DNA of 15,500 bases from contig CAMCJY010000012.1 in assembly GCA_945875225.1 (NCBI GenBank), positions 1 through 15,500 on the forward strand. Direction: 5' to 3'. Below the pieces are notes generated by a model. That model ran no database searches. It saw only the letters and a program-made list of their open reading frames with translations, and was not told the origin of the DNA. The position numbers were made by a program, and so were the translations under genes. How positions within the stretch are numbered: position 1 is the first letter of the stretch; each line of letters starts with the position of its first letter. This DNA is from Comamonas sp. lk (GTDB lineage Bacteria; Pseudomonadota; Gammaproteobacteria; Burkholderiales; Burkholderiaceae_C). Shown here piece by piece: positions 7,507-14,318 of this stretch.

Positions 7507-8081
7507 GGTTTCTTTCCTGCATCATCCGGGGATAGCGGCACTTGTTCGGGTTGGTCTGCCAACTTCATGTGGGGGGCGATGTACAGGCCCTGGCCCATTA
7601 TGAAGACCAGGGGAAAGACGAATCCCCACAATTTGAAGTTGACCCATTCCTCGGTGCTGTAGTTGAGCACCACAAAGGCGTTGAGGGCCGCCATAAAAGC
7701 GCAATAGGCAATCCAGGCCACGTTCAGCCGCTGCCAAAGCGCATCAGGCAGTTGGAGCTGACTGCCTAGCATGGCACGCAAAAAATTCTTGCGTAAAGCC
7801 CATACGGCGACAGCCAAGCCGATAGCCAGACAAGCGTAGAAAACCGTAGGCTTCCATTTGATAAAGCGCTCGTCGTGCAAGCCCAAGGTCACTGCGCCAA
7901 AGCCCAGCACCATGATGAGGGTGACTTTTTGCATCAAAGGCAGGCTGCGTTCGCGCGCATAGGTGTAGGCCGATTGCAGCACGGTAGCCGCCATCATCAC
8001 ACCAGTGGCGACATAAATATCAAATAGCTTATAGGCGCCGAAAAACAGCAGCACTGGGAACAGGTCAAATAGGGTTTTCAT
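7503..8081 (-). CDS. yciB: inner membrane septation protein A family (YciB/IspZ)
   Basis: 192 residues, slightly longer than the E. coli protein (about 180). The N-terminus MKTLFDLFPVLLFFGAYKL is diagnostic. The remainder shows about five hydrophobic segments, the loop HDERFIKWKPTVFY (about 69-82), LNVAWIAYCAFMAALNAFV and WVNFKLWGFVFPLVFIMGQG, all standard for the family. It is an inner-membrane protein linked to cell envelope maintenance and septation. In E. coli it is reported to interact with elongation and division components. Its ATG overlaps the msrB stop by 4 bases (ATGA at 8078-8081), and its own stop overlaps bolA by 4 bases, so msrB, yciB and bolA are surely one transcript. The charged C-terminal tail (KLADQPEQVPLSPDDAGKKP) is likely cytoplasmic or periplasmic linker sequence. 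Intact. Confidence 0.95.
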   Translation of the reverse strand: MKTLFDLFPVLLFFGAYKLFDIYVATGVMMAATVLQSAYTYARERSLPLMQKVTLIMVLGFGAVTLGLHDERFIKWKPTVFYACLAIGLAVAVWALRKNFLRAMLGSQLQLPDALWQRLNVAWIAYCAFMAALNAFVVLNYSTEEWVNFKLWGFVFPLVFIMGQGLYIAPHMKLADQPEQVPLSPDDAGKKP

Positions 8082-8479
8082 TCGGGTTTGAAGTCCAGCG
8101 AAGCCGAGTTCATGCAGTAGCGCAGCCCGGTGGGGGCCGGCCCGTCGTTAAACACATGGCCCAAGTGGGCGTGGCAATCGGCGCAATGCACCTCGGTACG
8201 TTTCATCCACAACATGCCGTCTTCTTTGGTGCCTACTGCGTCGGGCGCCAAGGGCTGGAAGTAGCTGGGCCAACCGCTGCCCGATTCATATTTGGTTTCC
8301 GAGGAAAAAAGCGCTTTGCCGCAGCAAATGCAGCCGTAAATACCTTTTTGGTGGTTGTCGGCCCAGCGGCCAGTAAAGGCGCGTTCGGTGGATTCCTGAC
8401 GCGTCACGGCAAAAGCCATGGGCTCTGCGCCTTTTGAGGCCAACAGGGCCTGCCATTCTTCATCTGTTTTGCGGATCAT
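8078..8479 (-). CDS. msrB: peptide methionine-(R)-S-oxide reductase, zinc form
   Basis: Reduces the R isomer of methionine sulfoxide in proteins, regenerated by thioredoxin; probably cytoplasmic since no signal peptide is seen. With the ATG at 8479 it has 133 residues, the usual size of a stand-alone MsrB. Zinc-binding cysteines are Cys50, Cys53 (CICC), Cys99 and Cys102 (CADC). The GSGWPSYF motif is at 67-74, HLGHVFNDGP at 105-114, and the catalytic Cys122 lies in RYCMNSASL. The reading frame is open further upstream to 8773, but that part is antisense to the end of selO and has no MsrB similarity, so it was excluded. An AGGGTA lies about 5 bases before the chosen ATG. It begins 37 bases after the selO stop and overlaps yciB by 4 bases. 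Confidence 0.96.
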   Translation of the reverse strand: MIRKTDEEWQALLASKGAEPMAFAVTRQESTERAFTGRWADNHQKGIYGCICCGKALFSSETKYESGSGWPSYFQPLAPDAVGTKEDGMLWMKRTEVHCADCHAHLGHVFNDGPAPTGLRYCMNSASLDFKPE

Positions 8480-8516
8480 AAAAATACCCTGGTAATGCCT
8501 GTGAATCGCAGCAGCA

Positions 8517-10019
8517 TCAGGAACTGCAGCTAACCGAAATAGTGTTGGCCCAGTCCGGCGCAAAGCCGGCCCAGCGCTCATGCGCTGGATGTTCGTCGAA
8601 CGGGTTTTCCAGCACAGTTTGTAATTGGGCCAGCACCGAAAAGTCTTTGGCCTGGGCCGCAACAATAGCCTCTTGTGCCATGTAGTTGCGCAGCACGAAT
8701 TTGGGGTTGGCGCGCAGCATATGAGCCGACACATCGGTGCTCCCCATACCTTTGTGCATGGACTCAAACGCATATTGCCAAGTTTGCATTTGCTGGCGGT
8801 TCACAAACAAATCCATGACCGAATAATCTTCATCGTCCATGCGTGCGGCCCAATGGCTCAGGCGGCGCCAGAAGATGGTGTAGTCCACCTGGTCGGCCGC
8901 CAGCATGGGCAGCAGCATGTCGGTTAGGGCTTTTTGCCTGGGGTCGGCAAGGCTTAGGCCCATTTTATTCGCCAGGCACAGTTGGCTGGCCGCTTGGAAG
9001 TGCGCGCGGTACGTGTCCACGGATTCGGTAGCCGCTTCCTCGTCGCCAATCAGCGGCATCAAGGCGTCGGTCAGGCAATACAGGTTCCAGTACGCCATAT
9101 TGGGCTGCTCGGAAAACGCGTAGCGACCTTCCGTATCTGAATGGTTGCAGATATGGCCGGGCGCAAAAGCGTCTAAAAACTGGAAAGGCCCGTAGTCCAG
9201 CGTCAGGCCCAGGATGCTCATGTTGTCGCTGTTCATGACGCCATGGCAAAAGCCCACGGCTTGCCAATGCGCCAGCATTTCGGCGGTCTTGCGGCTGACT
9301 TCGCCTAGTAAAGCCAGATAGGGGTTGCCATCGCTATCGTCCCGGCAATGCGAGTAATAGTGGTCGATCACAAAATCAGCCAGCCTTTGCAGTTGGGGTA
9401 TTTGTTGGCGCTGGCTGAAGTGTTCAAAGTGCCCAAAGCGGATAAAACTAGGTGCTACGCGCGCCACCACCGCTGCCGTTTCGGCGGTTTCGCGCCAAAT
9501 GGTGGCGTCCGAACCCGTCACGCACAAAGCGCGCGTGGTCGCAATGCCCAGTCCGTGCATGGCTTCACTGCATAAAAACTCGCGAATGGCGCTGCGCAGC
9601 ACGGCGCGTCCATCGCCCCGGCGCGAAAAAGGCGTAGGGCCAGCGCCCTTGAGTTGAATCTCCTGGCCCGCCAATTCGCCGAGCAAACAGGCACGCCCGT
9701 CGCCCAATTGGCCGGCCCAAACGCCAAATTGGTGGCCGCTGTACACCCCGGCATGCATGGCGCTGCCTTTGAGAACCAGGTTGCCAGTCATGGCCTGAAG
9801 CGCTGAATCGGTGGCAGCCCAGCCGGGGGGCAGGCCCAGCGATTGGGCCAGGGCCGCGCTGTGGCCTACCCAATAAGGCTCGGGCAAGGGCGCGGGGGCG
9901 ACAGGTGCCACAAAATCTGGCCCTAAATTGGCATAGCGCTGCTGCCATGGCAGCGATGCCAGTGCCAGGTCGGCGGATAAGGCGGGGGCAGGTGCCGAGG
10001 GGTGGGTTGAGTCGGTCAT
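8517..10019 (-). CDS. selO: SelO family protein AMPylase (YdiU/UPF0061)
   Basis: 500 residues from the ATG at 10019, normal for bacterial SelO. SelO is a pseudokinase-fold enzyme that binds ATP in flipped orientation and transfers AMP to protein Ser/Thr/Tyr; it is linked to redox stress. Family motifs seen: YSGHQFGVWAGQLGDGRA (93-110), LKGAGPTPFSRRGDGRAVLR with Lys124 (123-142), the FGHFEHFS segment (195-202), and CHGVMNSDNMSILGLTLDYG with Asp265 and Asp275. These two aspartates have the 10-residue spacing of the catalytic and metal-binding Asp pair of the family. The chain ends SVSCSS: Cys498 is third from the end, where animal SelO has selenocysteine. The frame is open to 10550 but that extension is antisense to the ligase gene and was dropped. 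GGAAAA precedes the chosen ATG. First gene of the minus-strand run; msrB follows after 37 bases. Confidence 0.95.
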   Translation of the reverse strand: MTDSTHPSAPAPALSADLALASLPWQQRYANLGPDFVAPVAPAPLPEPYWVGHSAALAQSLGLPPGWAATDSALQAMTGNLVLKGSAMHAGVYSGHQFGVWAGQLGDGRACLLGELAGQEIQLKGAGPTPFSRRGDGRAVLRSAIREFLCSEAMHGLGIATTRALCVTGSDATIWRETAETAAVVARVAPSFIRFGHFEHFSQRQQIPQLQRLADFVIDHYYSHCRDDSDGNPYLALLGEVSRKTAEMLAHWQAVGFCHGVMNSDNMSILGLTLDYGPFQFLDAFAPGHICNHSDTEGRYAFSEQPNMAYWNLYCLTDALMPLIGDEEAATESVDTYRAHFQAASQLCLANKMGLSLADPRQKALTDMLLPMLAADQVDYTIFWRRLSHWAARMDDEDYSVMDLFVNRQQMQTWQYAFESMHKGMGSTDVSAHMLRANPKFVLRNYMAQEAIVAAQAKDFSVLAQLQTVLENPFDEHPAHERWAGFAPDWANTISVSCSS

Positions 10020-10057
10020 GCCCGTATTTTCCGCGAAAGTCACGCGTAGTCCTTGGC

Positions 10058-10072
10058 GCGGGACTTTCCCGC
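10058..10072. promoter_or_regulatory. inverted repeat between selO and the ligase gene
   Basis: GCGGGA (10058-10063) and TCCCGC (10067-10072) are perfect 6-base inverted repeats separated by CTT, in the 120-base region from which selO (minus) and the ligase gene (plus) diverge. It could be an operator for either gene or the base of a leader hairpin for the minus-strand transcript. A TAATAT at 10091-10096 is a possible -10 box for the ligase gene but I see no matching -35. Confidence 0.3.
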
Positions 10073-10127
10073 CCCCGGGCGCGGTGCAGTTAATATGCGT
10101 GCTCGCCCTCGTTAGGCGTATTTTTTT

Positions 10128-10133
10128 GGAGAG
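10128..10133 (+). promoter_or_regulatory. ribosome binding site that decides the ligase start
   Basis: GGAGAG directly abuts an ATG at 10134, too close to serve it, but lies 6 bases before the in-frame ATG at 10140. That makes 10140 the likely start, agreeing with the MLGLMQ beginning usual in this ligase family. Confidence 0.7.
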
Positions 10134-10139
10134 ATGTTG

Positions 10140-11768
10140 ATGCTCGGATTGATGCAAAGCCAGCAATTGCTGATTTCTTCCCTGATTGATTTTGCCGAGC
10201 GGCACCATGGCGAAGGCGAAATAGTCTCGCGCCGCGTAGAAGGGGACATCCACCGCTGCACCTACAAAGACATTGCCCGGCGTTCTCGCCAAGTGGCCAA
10301 TGCCCTGGACGGTATGCAACTGGGCTTTGGCGACCGGATTGCCACCCTGGCTTGGAATGGCTACCGCCATTTGGAGCTTTATTTTGGTGTCAGCGGCTCG
10401 GGGCGGGTGCTGCACACGCTCAATCCGCGTTTGCATCCGGACCAGATCGTGTGGATTGCCAACCATTCCGAAGACCAGGTTTTGTGCTTTGACATGAGCT
10501 TTCTGCCCATCGTCAAAGCGGTGCATGCGCGTTGCACCACGATCAAACATTTCATCGCTTTATGCGACGCGACCAACCTACCTACGGATAGCGGCATTCC
10601 CGGCCTGCAAAGCTACGAGGCCTGGATGGGCAATCAAGCGGCCCAATACGTCTGGCCCGAGTTTGACGAAAACAGCGCATCGAGCATGTGCTACACCAGC
10701 GGCACCACGGGCAACCCCAAGGCCGCGCTTTACAGCCACCGATCAACCATCCTGCACGCCTGGGCTGGTGCCGTGCCTGACGCCTTGAACATGAGCGCGC
10801 GCGACAGCGTGCTGCCGGTGGTGCCTATGTTCCACGTCAATGCCTGGGGCCTGCCGTATTCAGCGGCTATGACCGGTGCCAAGATGGTCTTGCCCGGTCC
10901 GGCTATGGACGGAAAGTCGATCTTCGATTTGATCGAATCCGAAAAAGTGACCTTCGCTGCTGGCGTGCCCACGGTGTGGCAAATGATGCTCGGCCATATG
11001 CAGCAGGGCGGTTTGCGTTTTTCCACGCTCAAGCGCACCGTGATCGGCGGCTCGGCTTGTCCGCCAGCCATGATCTCTGCATTCAGTGACACCTACGGCG
11101 TGGAGGTGCTGCACGCCTGGGGCATGACCGAGATGTCGCCACTGGGGACGGTCTGCACGCTCAAAAATAAGCATGTGAACATGGACGACAGCCAGAAAAT
11201 GGCGGTACGCATTAAGCAAGGGCGAGGCATTTATGGCGTGGACATGAAAATCGTCGATGAGCAAGGCGAGGAATTGCCCTGGGATGGCAAGGCCTATGGC
11301 GATTTGCTAGTCAAAGGCCCCTGGGTAATACGTGAATACTTCAGGGGCGAGGGTGGCTCCCCGCTGGTCAAGGGTTGGTTCCCCACCGGGGACGTGGCCA
11401 CCATCGATGCCGACGGTTATTTGCAAATCACCGACCGCAGCAAGGACGTGATCAAGTCCGGCGGCGAGTGGATCAGCTCAATTGACGTGGAAAACATCGC
11501 CATGGCGCACCCGGCAGTAGCCATGGCGGCCTGTATTGGCATGAAGCACCCCAAATGGGACGAACGCCCGGTGGTGGTGGTGGTGAAAAAACTCGGTGCC
11601 GACCTTGCGCGGGAAGAGTTGCTCGCCTTTTTTGAGGGCAAAACCGCCAAGTGGCAAATCCCCGATGATGTGGTTTTTATCGATGCTATTCCTTTGGGCG
11701 CGACGGGCAAGATGCAAAAAGTCAAATTGCGCGAGACCTTGAAGGACTACCAGTTGCCAACGGCTTAA
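10140..11768 (+). CDS. AMP-dependent acyl-CoA ligase, DmdB / medium- to long-chain fatty acid CoA ligase type
   Basis: 542 residues from ATG 10140. Activates a carboxylic acid with ATP to an acyl-AMP, then transfers it to CoA. ANL-superfamily motifs in order: the phosphate-binding loop YTSGTTGNPK (185-194), HAWGMTEMSP (325-334, adenylate binding), GWFPTGDVATIDADGYLQIT with the conserved Asp, the hinge DRSKDVIKSGGEWIS, and the C-terminal GATGKMQK with catalytic Lys524. The N-terminus (MLGLMQSQQLL, then EIVSRRVEGDIHR) and length resemble the family often annotated as long-chain-fatty-acid or 3-(methylthio)propionyl-CoA ligase (DmdB). True substrates in that family vary, so the substrate here is not assigned. 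It is transcribed divergently from selO and ends in a terminator-like hairpin. The next genes, in the same direction, are an ABC importer, which hints that the importer may bring in its acid substrate, but this is inference. Confidence 0.93.
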   Translation: MLGLMQSQQLLISSLIDFAERHHGEGEIVSRRVEGDIHRCTYKDIARRSRQVANALDGMQLGFGDRIATLAWNGYRHLELYFGVSGSGRVLHTLNPRLHPDQIVWIANHSEDQVLCFDMSFLPIVKAVHARCTTIKHFIALCDATNLPTDSGIPGLQSYEAWMGNQAAQYVWPEFDENSASSMCYTSGTTGNPKAALYSHRSTILHAWAGAVPDALNMSARDSVLPVVPMFHVNAWGLPYSAAMTGAKMVLPGPAMDGKSIFDLIESEKVTFAAGVPTVWQMMLGHMQQGGLRFSTLKRTVIGGSACPPAMISAFSDTYGVEVLHAWGMTEMSPLGTVCTLKNKHVNMDDSQKMAVRIKQGRGIYGVDMKIVDEQGEELPWDGKAYGDLLVKGPWVIREYFRGEGGSPLVKGWFPTGDVATIDADGYLQITDRSKDVIKSGGEWISSIDVENIAMAHPAVAMAACIGMKHPKWDERPVVVVVKKLGADLAREELLAFFEGKTAKWQIPDDVVFIDAIPLGATGKMQKVKLRETLKDYQLPTA

Positions 11769-11777
11769 GGCCTGAGC

Positions 11778-11808
11778 CGTTCGCTGGTGCGCGGCGCGGA
11801 CGTTTTTT
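11778..11808 (+). terminator. rho-independent terminator after the ligase gene
   Basis: CGTTCGC (11778-11784) pairs with GCGGACG (11796-11802), a 7-bp stem with one T-G wobble and an 11-base loop. It is followed immediately by six T residues (11803-11808). It begins 10 bases after the ligase stop. It suggests that ligase and transporter are largely separate transcripts. Confidence 0.65.
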
Positions 11809-11828
11809 CTCGCTGTTTATCCAAGTGA

Positions 11829-11845
11829 AGCCGCAGCTTGCGGCT
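11829..11845. repeat. perfect 7-bp stem-loop downstream of the terminator
   Basis: AGCCGCA (11829-11835) and TGCGGCT (11839-11845) are perfect inverted repeats with a GCT loop. A looser CCCG-type pair (11848-11862) follows. There is no T-run. It could be part of the same 3' end, a transcription pause, or a leader structure of the transporter transcript. Confidence 0.4.
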
Positions 11846-11891
11846 CCGCCCCGTTTGCGGGCTGGGTGTTTATCACTTTGGTGACTAATCT

Positions 11892-11904
11892 AGGGTTAAA
11901 CCCT
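11892..11904. promoter_or_regulatory. palindrome upstream of the transporter operon, possible operator
   Basis: AGGGTT-A-AACCCT is an exact palindrome of 6-base arms around one central A, 62 bases before the GTG start of the binding-protein gene. A smaller TCAC-TTTG-GTGA repeat (11873-11884) lies just upstream. The size and position fit a dimeric regulator site near the promoter of the ABC importer operon, but no regulator is encoded nearby. No convincing -35/-10 pair could be assigned. Confidence 0.4.
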
Positions 11905-11953
11905 TGGGATGTGCAGGGTGGAAGTCTTGTAACCTTCGCCACTTAGATTTCTT

Positions 11954-11958
11954 AGGAG
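11954..11958 (+). promoter_or_regulatory. Shine-Dalgarno fixing the GTG start of the binding protein
   Basis: AGGAG stands 8 bases before the GTG at 11967, an ideal distance. The in-frame ATG at 11904 lacks such a site and would add a non-signal-peptide extension of 21 residues, so GTG 11967 was chosen. Confidence 0.8.
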
Positions 11959-11966
11959 AACGTGTA

Positions 11967-13202
11967 GTGTCTATCCAATTCAAACTTATGACGGCGGCAG
12001 TTGCGCTGGTTTGCGCCAGCGGCGCCATGGCGCAAAAAGGGGAGGTAGTCAAAATGGTGCGCATTGATGCGCAGTCTGGCCTGCTGGGCCCCGTCGGCGT
12101 TAACCAGCTCAAAAGCTACCAATTTTTTGCCGAGAAGTTCAGCGGCAAAGGCAACCCGGCTGGGGTCACGTTTGAAGTGACCGGCATTGATAACAAACTC
12201 AGCCCCGCCGAAAGCCTGAACGCGCTCAAATCCGCCATCGACCAGGGCGTGCGTTACATCATCCAGGGCAATGGCTCCTCGGTCGCATTAGCGCTGTCCG
12301 ATGCGGTGACCAAGCACAATGAACGCAACCCTGGCAAAGAAGTTATTTACCTGAACGACGCTGCCGTGGACCCAGACCTGACCAATAACAAGTGCAGCTA
12401 CTGGCACTTCCGCTTCGACGCGGACACCTCGATGAAGATGGAAGCCATGTCCAGCTTTATGGTGGATAAAAAGGATATCCAAAAAGTCTACATCCTGGGT
12501 CAGAACTACTCGCATGGTGTGCAGGTTGCTAGGTACGCCAAGGAGACCCTGGGCCGCAAGCGCCCGGATATCCAAATCGTGGGCGAAGACCTGCACCCCT
12601 TGGCCCAGGTGCGCGACTTCGCGCCCTATATCGCCAAGATCAAGGCCTCGGGCGCGGACACGGTGATTACCGGTAACTGGGGCTCAGACTTGTCGCTCCT
12701 CATCAAGGCCGCTATGGAAGGCGGCTATACGGGTAATTTCTATACTTATTACGCGGGCGTCACCGGCACGCCGACGGCCTTGGGCACCAATGGCGCGGGT
12801 AAGGTCTATCAAATCGCTTACAGCCACTACAACATGGGAGGCCAGATGGCCAAATGGATGACCGAATTCAAGACCAAGTACAACGACGATTTCTATACTG
12901 GCTCTGTGATCCGCGTGTACCAGATGCTGGGTGCGGCCATGGCCAAGGCCAAGTCCACCGACCCGGTCAAAGTCGCTGCTGCCTTGGAGGGTTTGCGTGT
13001 CGATAGCTTCAACGGCGAAGTGGAAATGCGCAAGCTAGACCACCAGTTGCAGCAGCCGCTGTACATGACGGTATGGCAGAAGGCGGACAAAAAATACCCT
13101 TATAGCCCGGAGAACACCGGCATGACCTTGGTGCCTCTCAAAGAGTACCCTAACTACGTTTCCAGTACGCCGACCAGCTGCCAGATGAAGCGGCCTGCTT
13201 AA
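11967..13202 (+). CDS. branched-chain amino acid-type ABC transporter, periplasmic substrate-binding protein
   Basis: 411 residues from the GTG at 11967. The signal peptide is SIQFKLMTAAVALVCASGAMA, with cleavage near residue 22 before QKGE. The mature part is a type I periplasmic binding protein (Peripla_BP_6/LivK-like): an N-terminal lobe beginning VRIDAQSGLLGPVGVNQLKS, IDNKLSPAESLNALKSAIDQ, then NNKCSYWHFRFDAD, KVYILGQNYSHG and DFAPYIAKIKASGADTVITG, ending PLYMTVWQKADKKYPYSPEN. Two cysteines, in NNKCSYW and near the C-terminus in TSCQMKRPA, might form a disulfide (inference). It delivers its ligand to the LivH/LivM-type permeases encoded next. The subfamily is called branched-chain amino acid binding, but many members bind other acids or amides, so the ligand is open. 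A stem-loop separates it from livH. Confidence 0.93.
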   Translation: MSIQFKLMTAAVALVCASGAMAQKGEVVKMVRIDAQSGLLGPVGVNQLKSYQFFAEKFSGKGNPAGVTFEVTGIDNKLSPAESLNALKSAIDQGVRYIIQGNGSSVALALSDAVTKHNERNPGKEVIYLNDAAVDPDLTNNKCSYWHFRFDADTSMKMEAMSSFMVDKKDIQKVYILGQNYSHGVQVARYAKETLGRKRPDIQIVGEDLHPLAQVRDFAPYIAKIKASGADTVITGNWGSDLSLLIKAAMEGGYTGNFYTYYAGVTGTPTALGTNGAGKVYQIAYSHYNMGGQMAKWMTEFKTKYNDDFYTGSVIRVYQMLGAAMAKAKSTDPVKVAAALEGLRVDSFNGEVEMRKLDHQLQQPLYMTVWQKADKKYPYSPENTGMTLVPLKEYPNYVSSTPTSCQMKRPA

Positions 13203-13223
13203 GCCCTAATGTGACATACCGGG

Positions 13224-13260
13224 TAAGCGAAACGCGCTCTGCACAAGGGCGCCTCGCTTA
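13224..13260 (+). promoter_or_regulatory. intergenic stem-loop between binding protein and permease genes
   Basis: TAAGCGA (13224-13230) pairs with TCGCTTA (13254-13260). Inside, GCGCTC (13234-13239) pairs with GGGCGC (13247-13252) with one wobble, leaving a 7-base loop TGCACAA and a small internal bulge. No T-run follows, so it is not a standard terminator. Similar hairpins after binding-protein genes in ABC operons stabilise the upstream mRNA and lower permease expression; this role here is inferred. Confidence 0.6.
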
Positions 13261-13283
13261 GCCTTGAAAGCCTGCAGGTTGCC

Positions 13284-14318
13284 ATGGAATTTTTTCTTAT
13301 TTCAAGTCTGAACGGCCTGAGTTACGGCTTGTTGCTGTTCATGCTTAGTTCGGGTCTGACCCTGATTTTCAGCATGATGGGTGTGCTGAACTTTGCGCAC
13401 GCTAGTTTTTATATGCTGGGGGCCTATATCGGCTACAGCCTTGCGCAACTGCTGGGGTTTTGGCCGGCGATGGTGCTTGCGCCTTTGTTGGTAGGTGCCT
13501 TGGGGGCCCTGTTCGAGCGCTATTGTCTGCGCCGAGTACACAAATTCGGCCATGTGCCTGAACTCTTGATCACCTTTGGCCTGACCTATGTGGTGCTGGA
13601 AGTGGTGCAACTGGTCTGGGGCCGCATTGCGGTGGACTTTGCGCCACCCGCACTCTTGCAAGGCCCGGCTTTTACGCTGGTGAATCATTCGGTGGTGGGT
13701 CTGAGTTTGCATTGGGGGGCTGTGGCGCGTGATCTTTGTAGTTCTGCCGATGGCGCTGTGCGCATTGTCTGCTCGCCTTTCCCGGCGACGCGCGGCTTCA
13801 TGATGCTGGTGGCTATCACCATGCTGGCGTCCATTTGGTTGTTGCTGACGCGTACCCGTGTCGGCTTGGTCATCCAAGCGGCTTTGACGCATCCCGATGC
13901 CGTCGAGTCCCTGGGGCATAACGTGCCGCGCGTATTCATGCTGGTGTTTGGCGCCGGTGCTGCGCTGGCCGGTTTGGCCGGTGTCATTGGCGGCAGCACT
14001 TTCCTCACCGAGCCGGCCATGGCCGCAACCGTGGGCTCGATTGTGTTTGTGGTGGTGGTCGTGGGTGGTCTGGGTTCTTTGTCCGGCGCGTTTATCGCTT
14101 CGCTCTTGATCGGCATCGTCCAAACCTTTGCCGTATCGCTGGATTACTCGGTGGGCAGCGTGCTGGCCTCTATCGGCATGGCGCTGGCGCCGTCATGGCA
14201 GGGCACCACCCTGGTGCGGCTGACGATTGCCCAGGTGGCGCCGATATTGCCGTATTTGATGCTGGTGTTGATTTTGATTTTCCGCCCGCGCGGTCTCTTG
14301 GGGAGCCGCGAAGGATGA
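13284..14318 (+). CDS. livH: branched-chain amino acid-type ABC transporter permease, LivH family
   Basis: 344 residues, highly hydrophobic, with about eight membrane segments. The start MEFFLISSLNGLSYGLLLFMLSSGLTLIFSMMGVLNFAHASFYMLGAYIGY is the standard opening of LivH-type permeases (NGLSYG..L..SSGLTLIF..MGVLNFAH). The cytoplasmic loop that docks on the ATPases lies around RTRVGLVIQAALTHPDAVESLGHNVPRV (about 191-217). The C-terminus LILIFRPRGLLG is also typical. It is one of the two membrane subunits of the importer. The loop about 148-170 (DLCSSADGAVRIVCSPFPATRG) carries two cysteines and no helix. It begins 81 bases after the binding-protein stop, with that gap occupied by a stem-loop. 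Its TGA overlaps the livM ATG by 4 bases. The gene symbol is by family; the substrate is not proven to be leucine, isoleucine or valine. Confidence 0.92.
   Translation: MEFFLISSLNGLSYGLLLFMLSSGLTLIFSMMGVLNFAHASFYMLGAYIGYSLAQLLGFWPAMVLAPLLVGALGALFERYCLRRVHKFGHVPELLITFGLTYVVLEVVQLVWGRIAVDFAPPALLQGPAFTLVNHSVVGLSLHWGAVARDLCSSADGAVRIVCSPFPATRGFMMLVAITMLASIWLLLTRTRVGLVIQAALTHPDAVESLGHNVPRVFMLVFGAGAALAGLAGVIGGSTFLTEPAMAATVGSIVFVVVVVGGLGSLSGAFIASLLIGIVQTFAVSLDYSVGSVLASIGMALAPSWQGTTLVRLTIAQVAPILPYLMLVLILIFRPRGLLGSREG

Noticed and set aside
7061..7603. 180-codon plus-strand open frame across ppiC, bolA and yciB
   Set aside because: It crosses three well-supported genes on the opposite strand and shows no family features.
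8480..8773. 98-residue N-terminal extension of the msrB frame
   Set aside because: It is antisense-free but lies inside the selO coding region in another frame, has no MsrB similarity, and a ribosome binding site precedes ATG 8479.
10061..10070. GGGACTTTCC, identical to a eukaryotic NF-kB site
   Set aside because: Meaningless in a bacterial genome; it is just the core of the inverted repeat already listed.
10020..10550. 177-residue N-terminal extension of the selO frame
   Set aside because: It is antisense to the start of the acyl-CoA ligase gene and unlike SelO; the family start and length fit ATG 10019.
11904..11966. ATG 11904 as the start of the binding protein
   Set aside because: It adds 21 residues before the signal peptide and lies within the palindrome; AGGAG at 8 bases before GTG 11967 is far better.
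13302..14123. 273-codon minus-strand open frame inside livH
   Set aside because: His/Gln/Arg-rich translation typical of the antisense of a membrane-protein gene; livH on the plus strand is clear.
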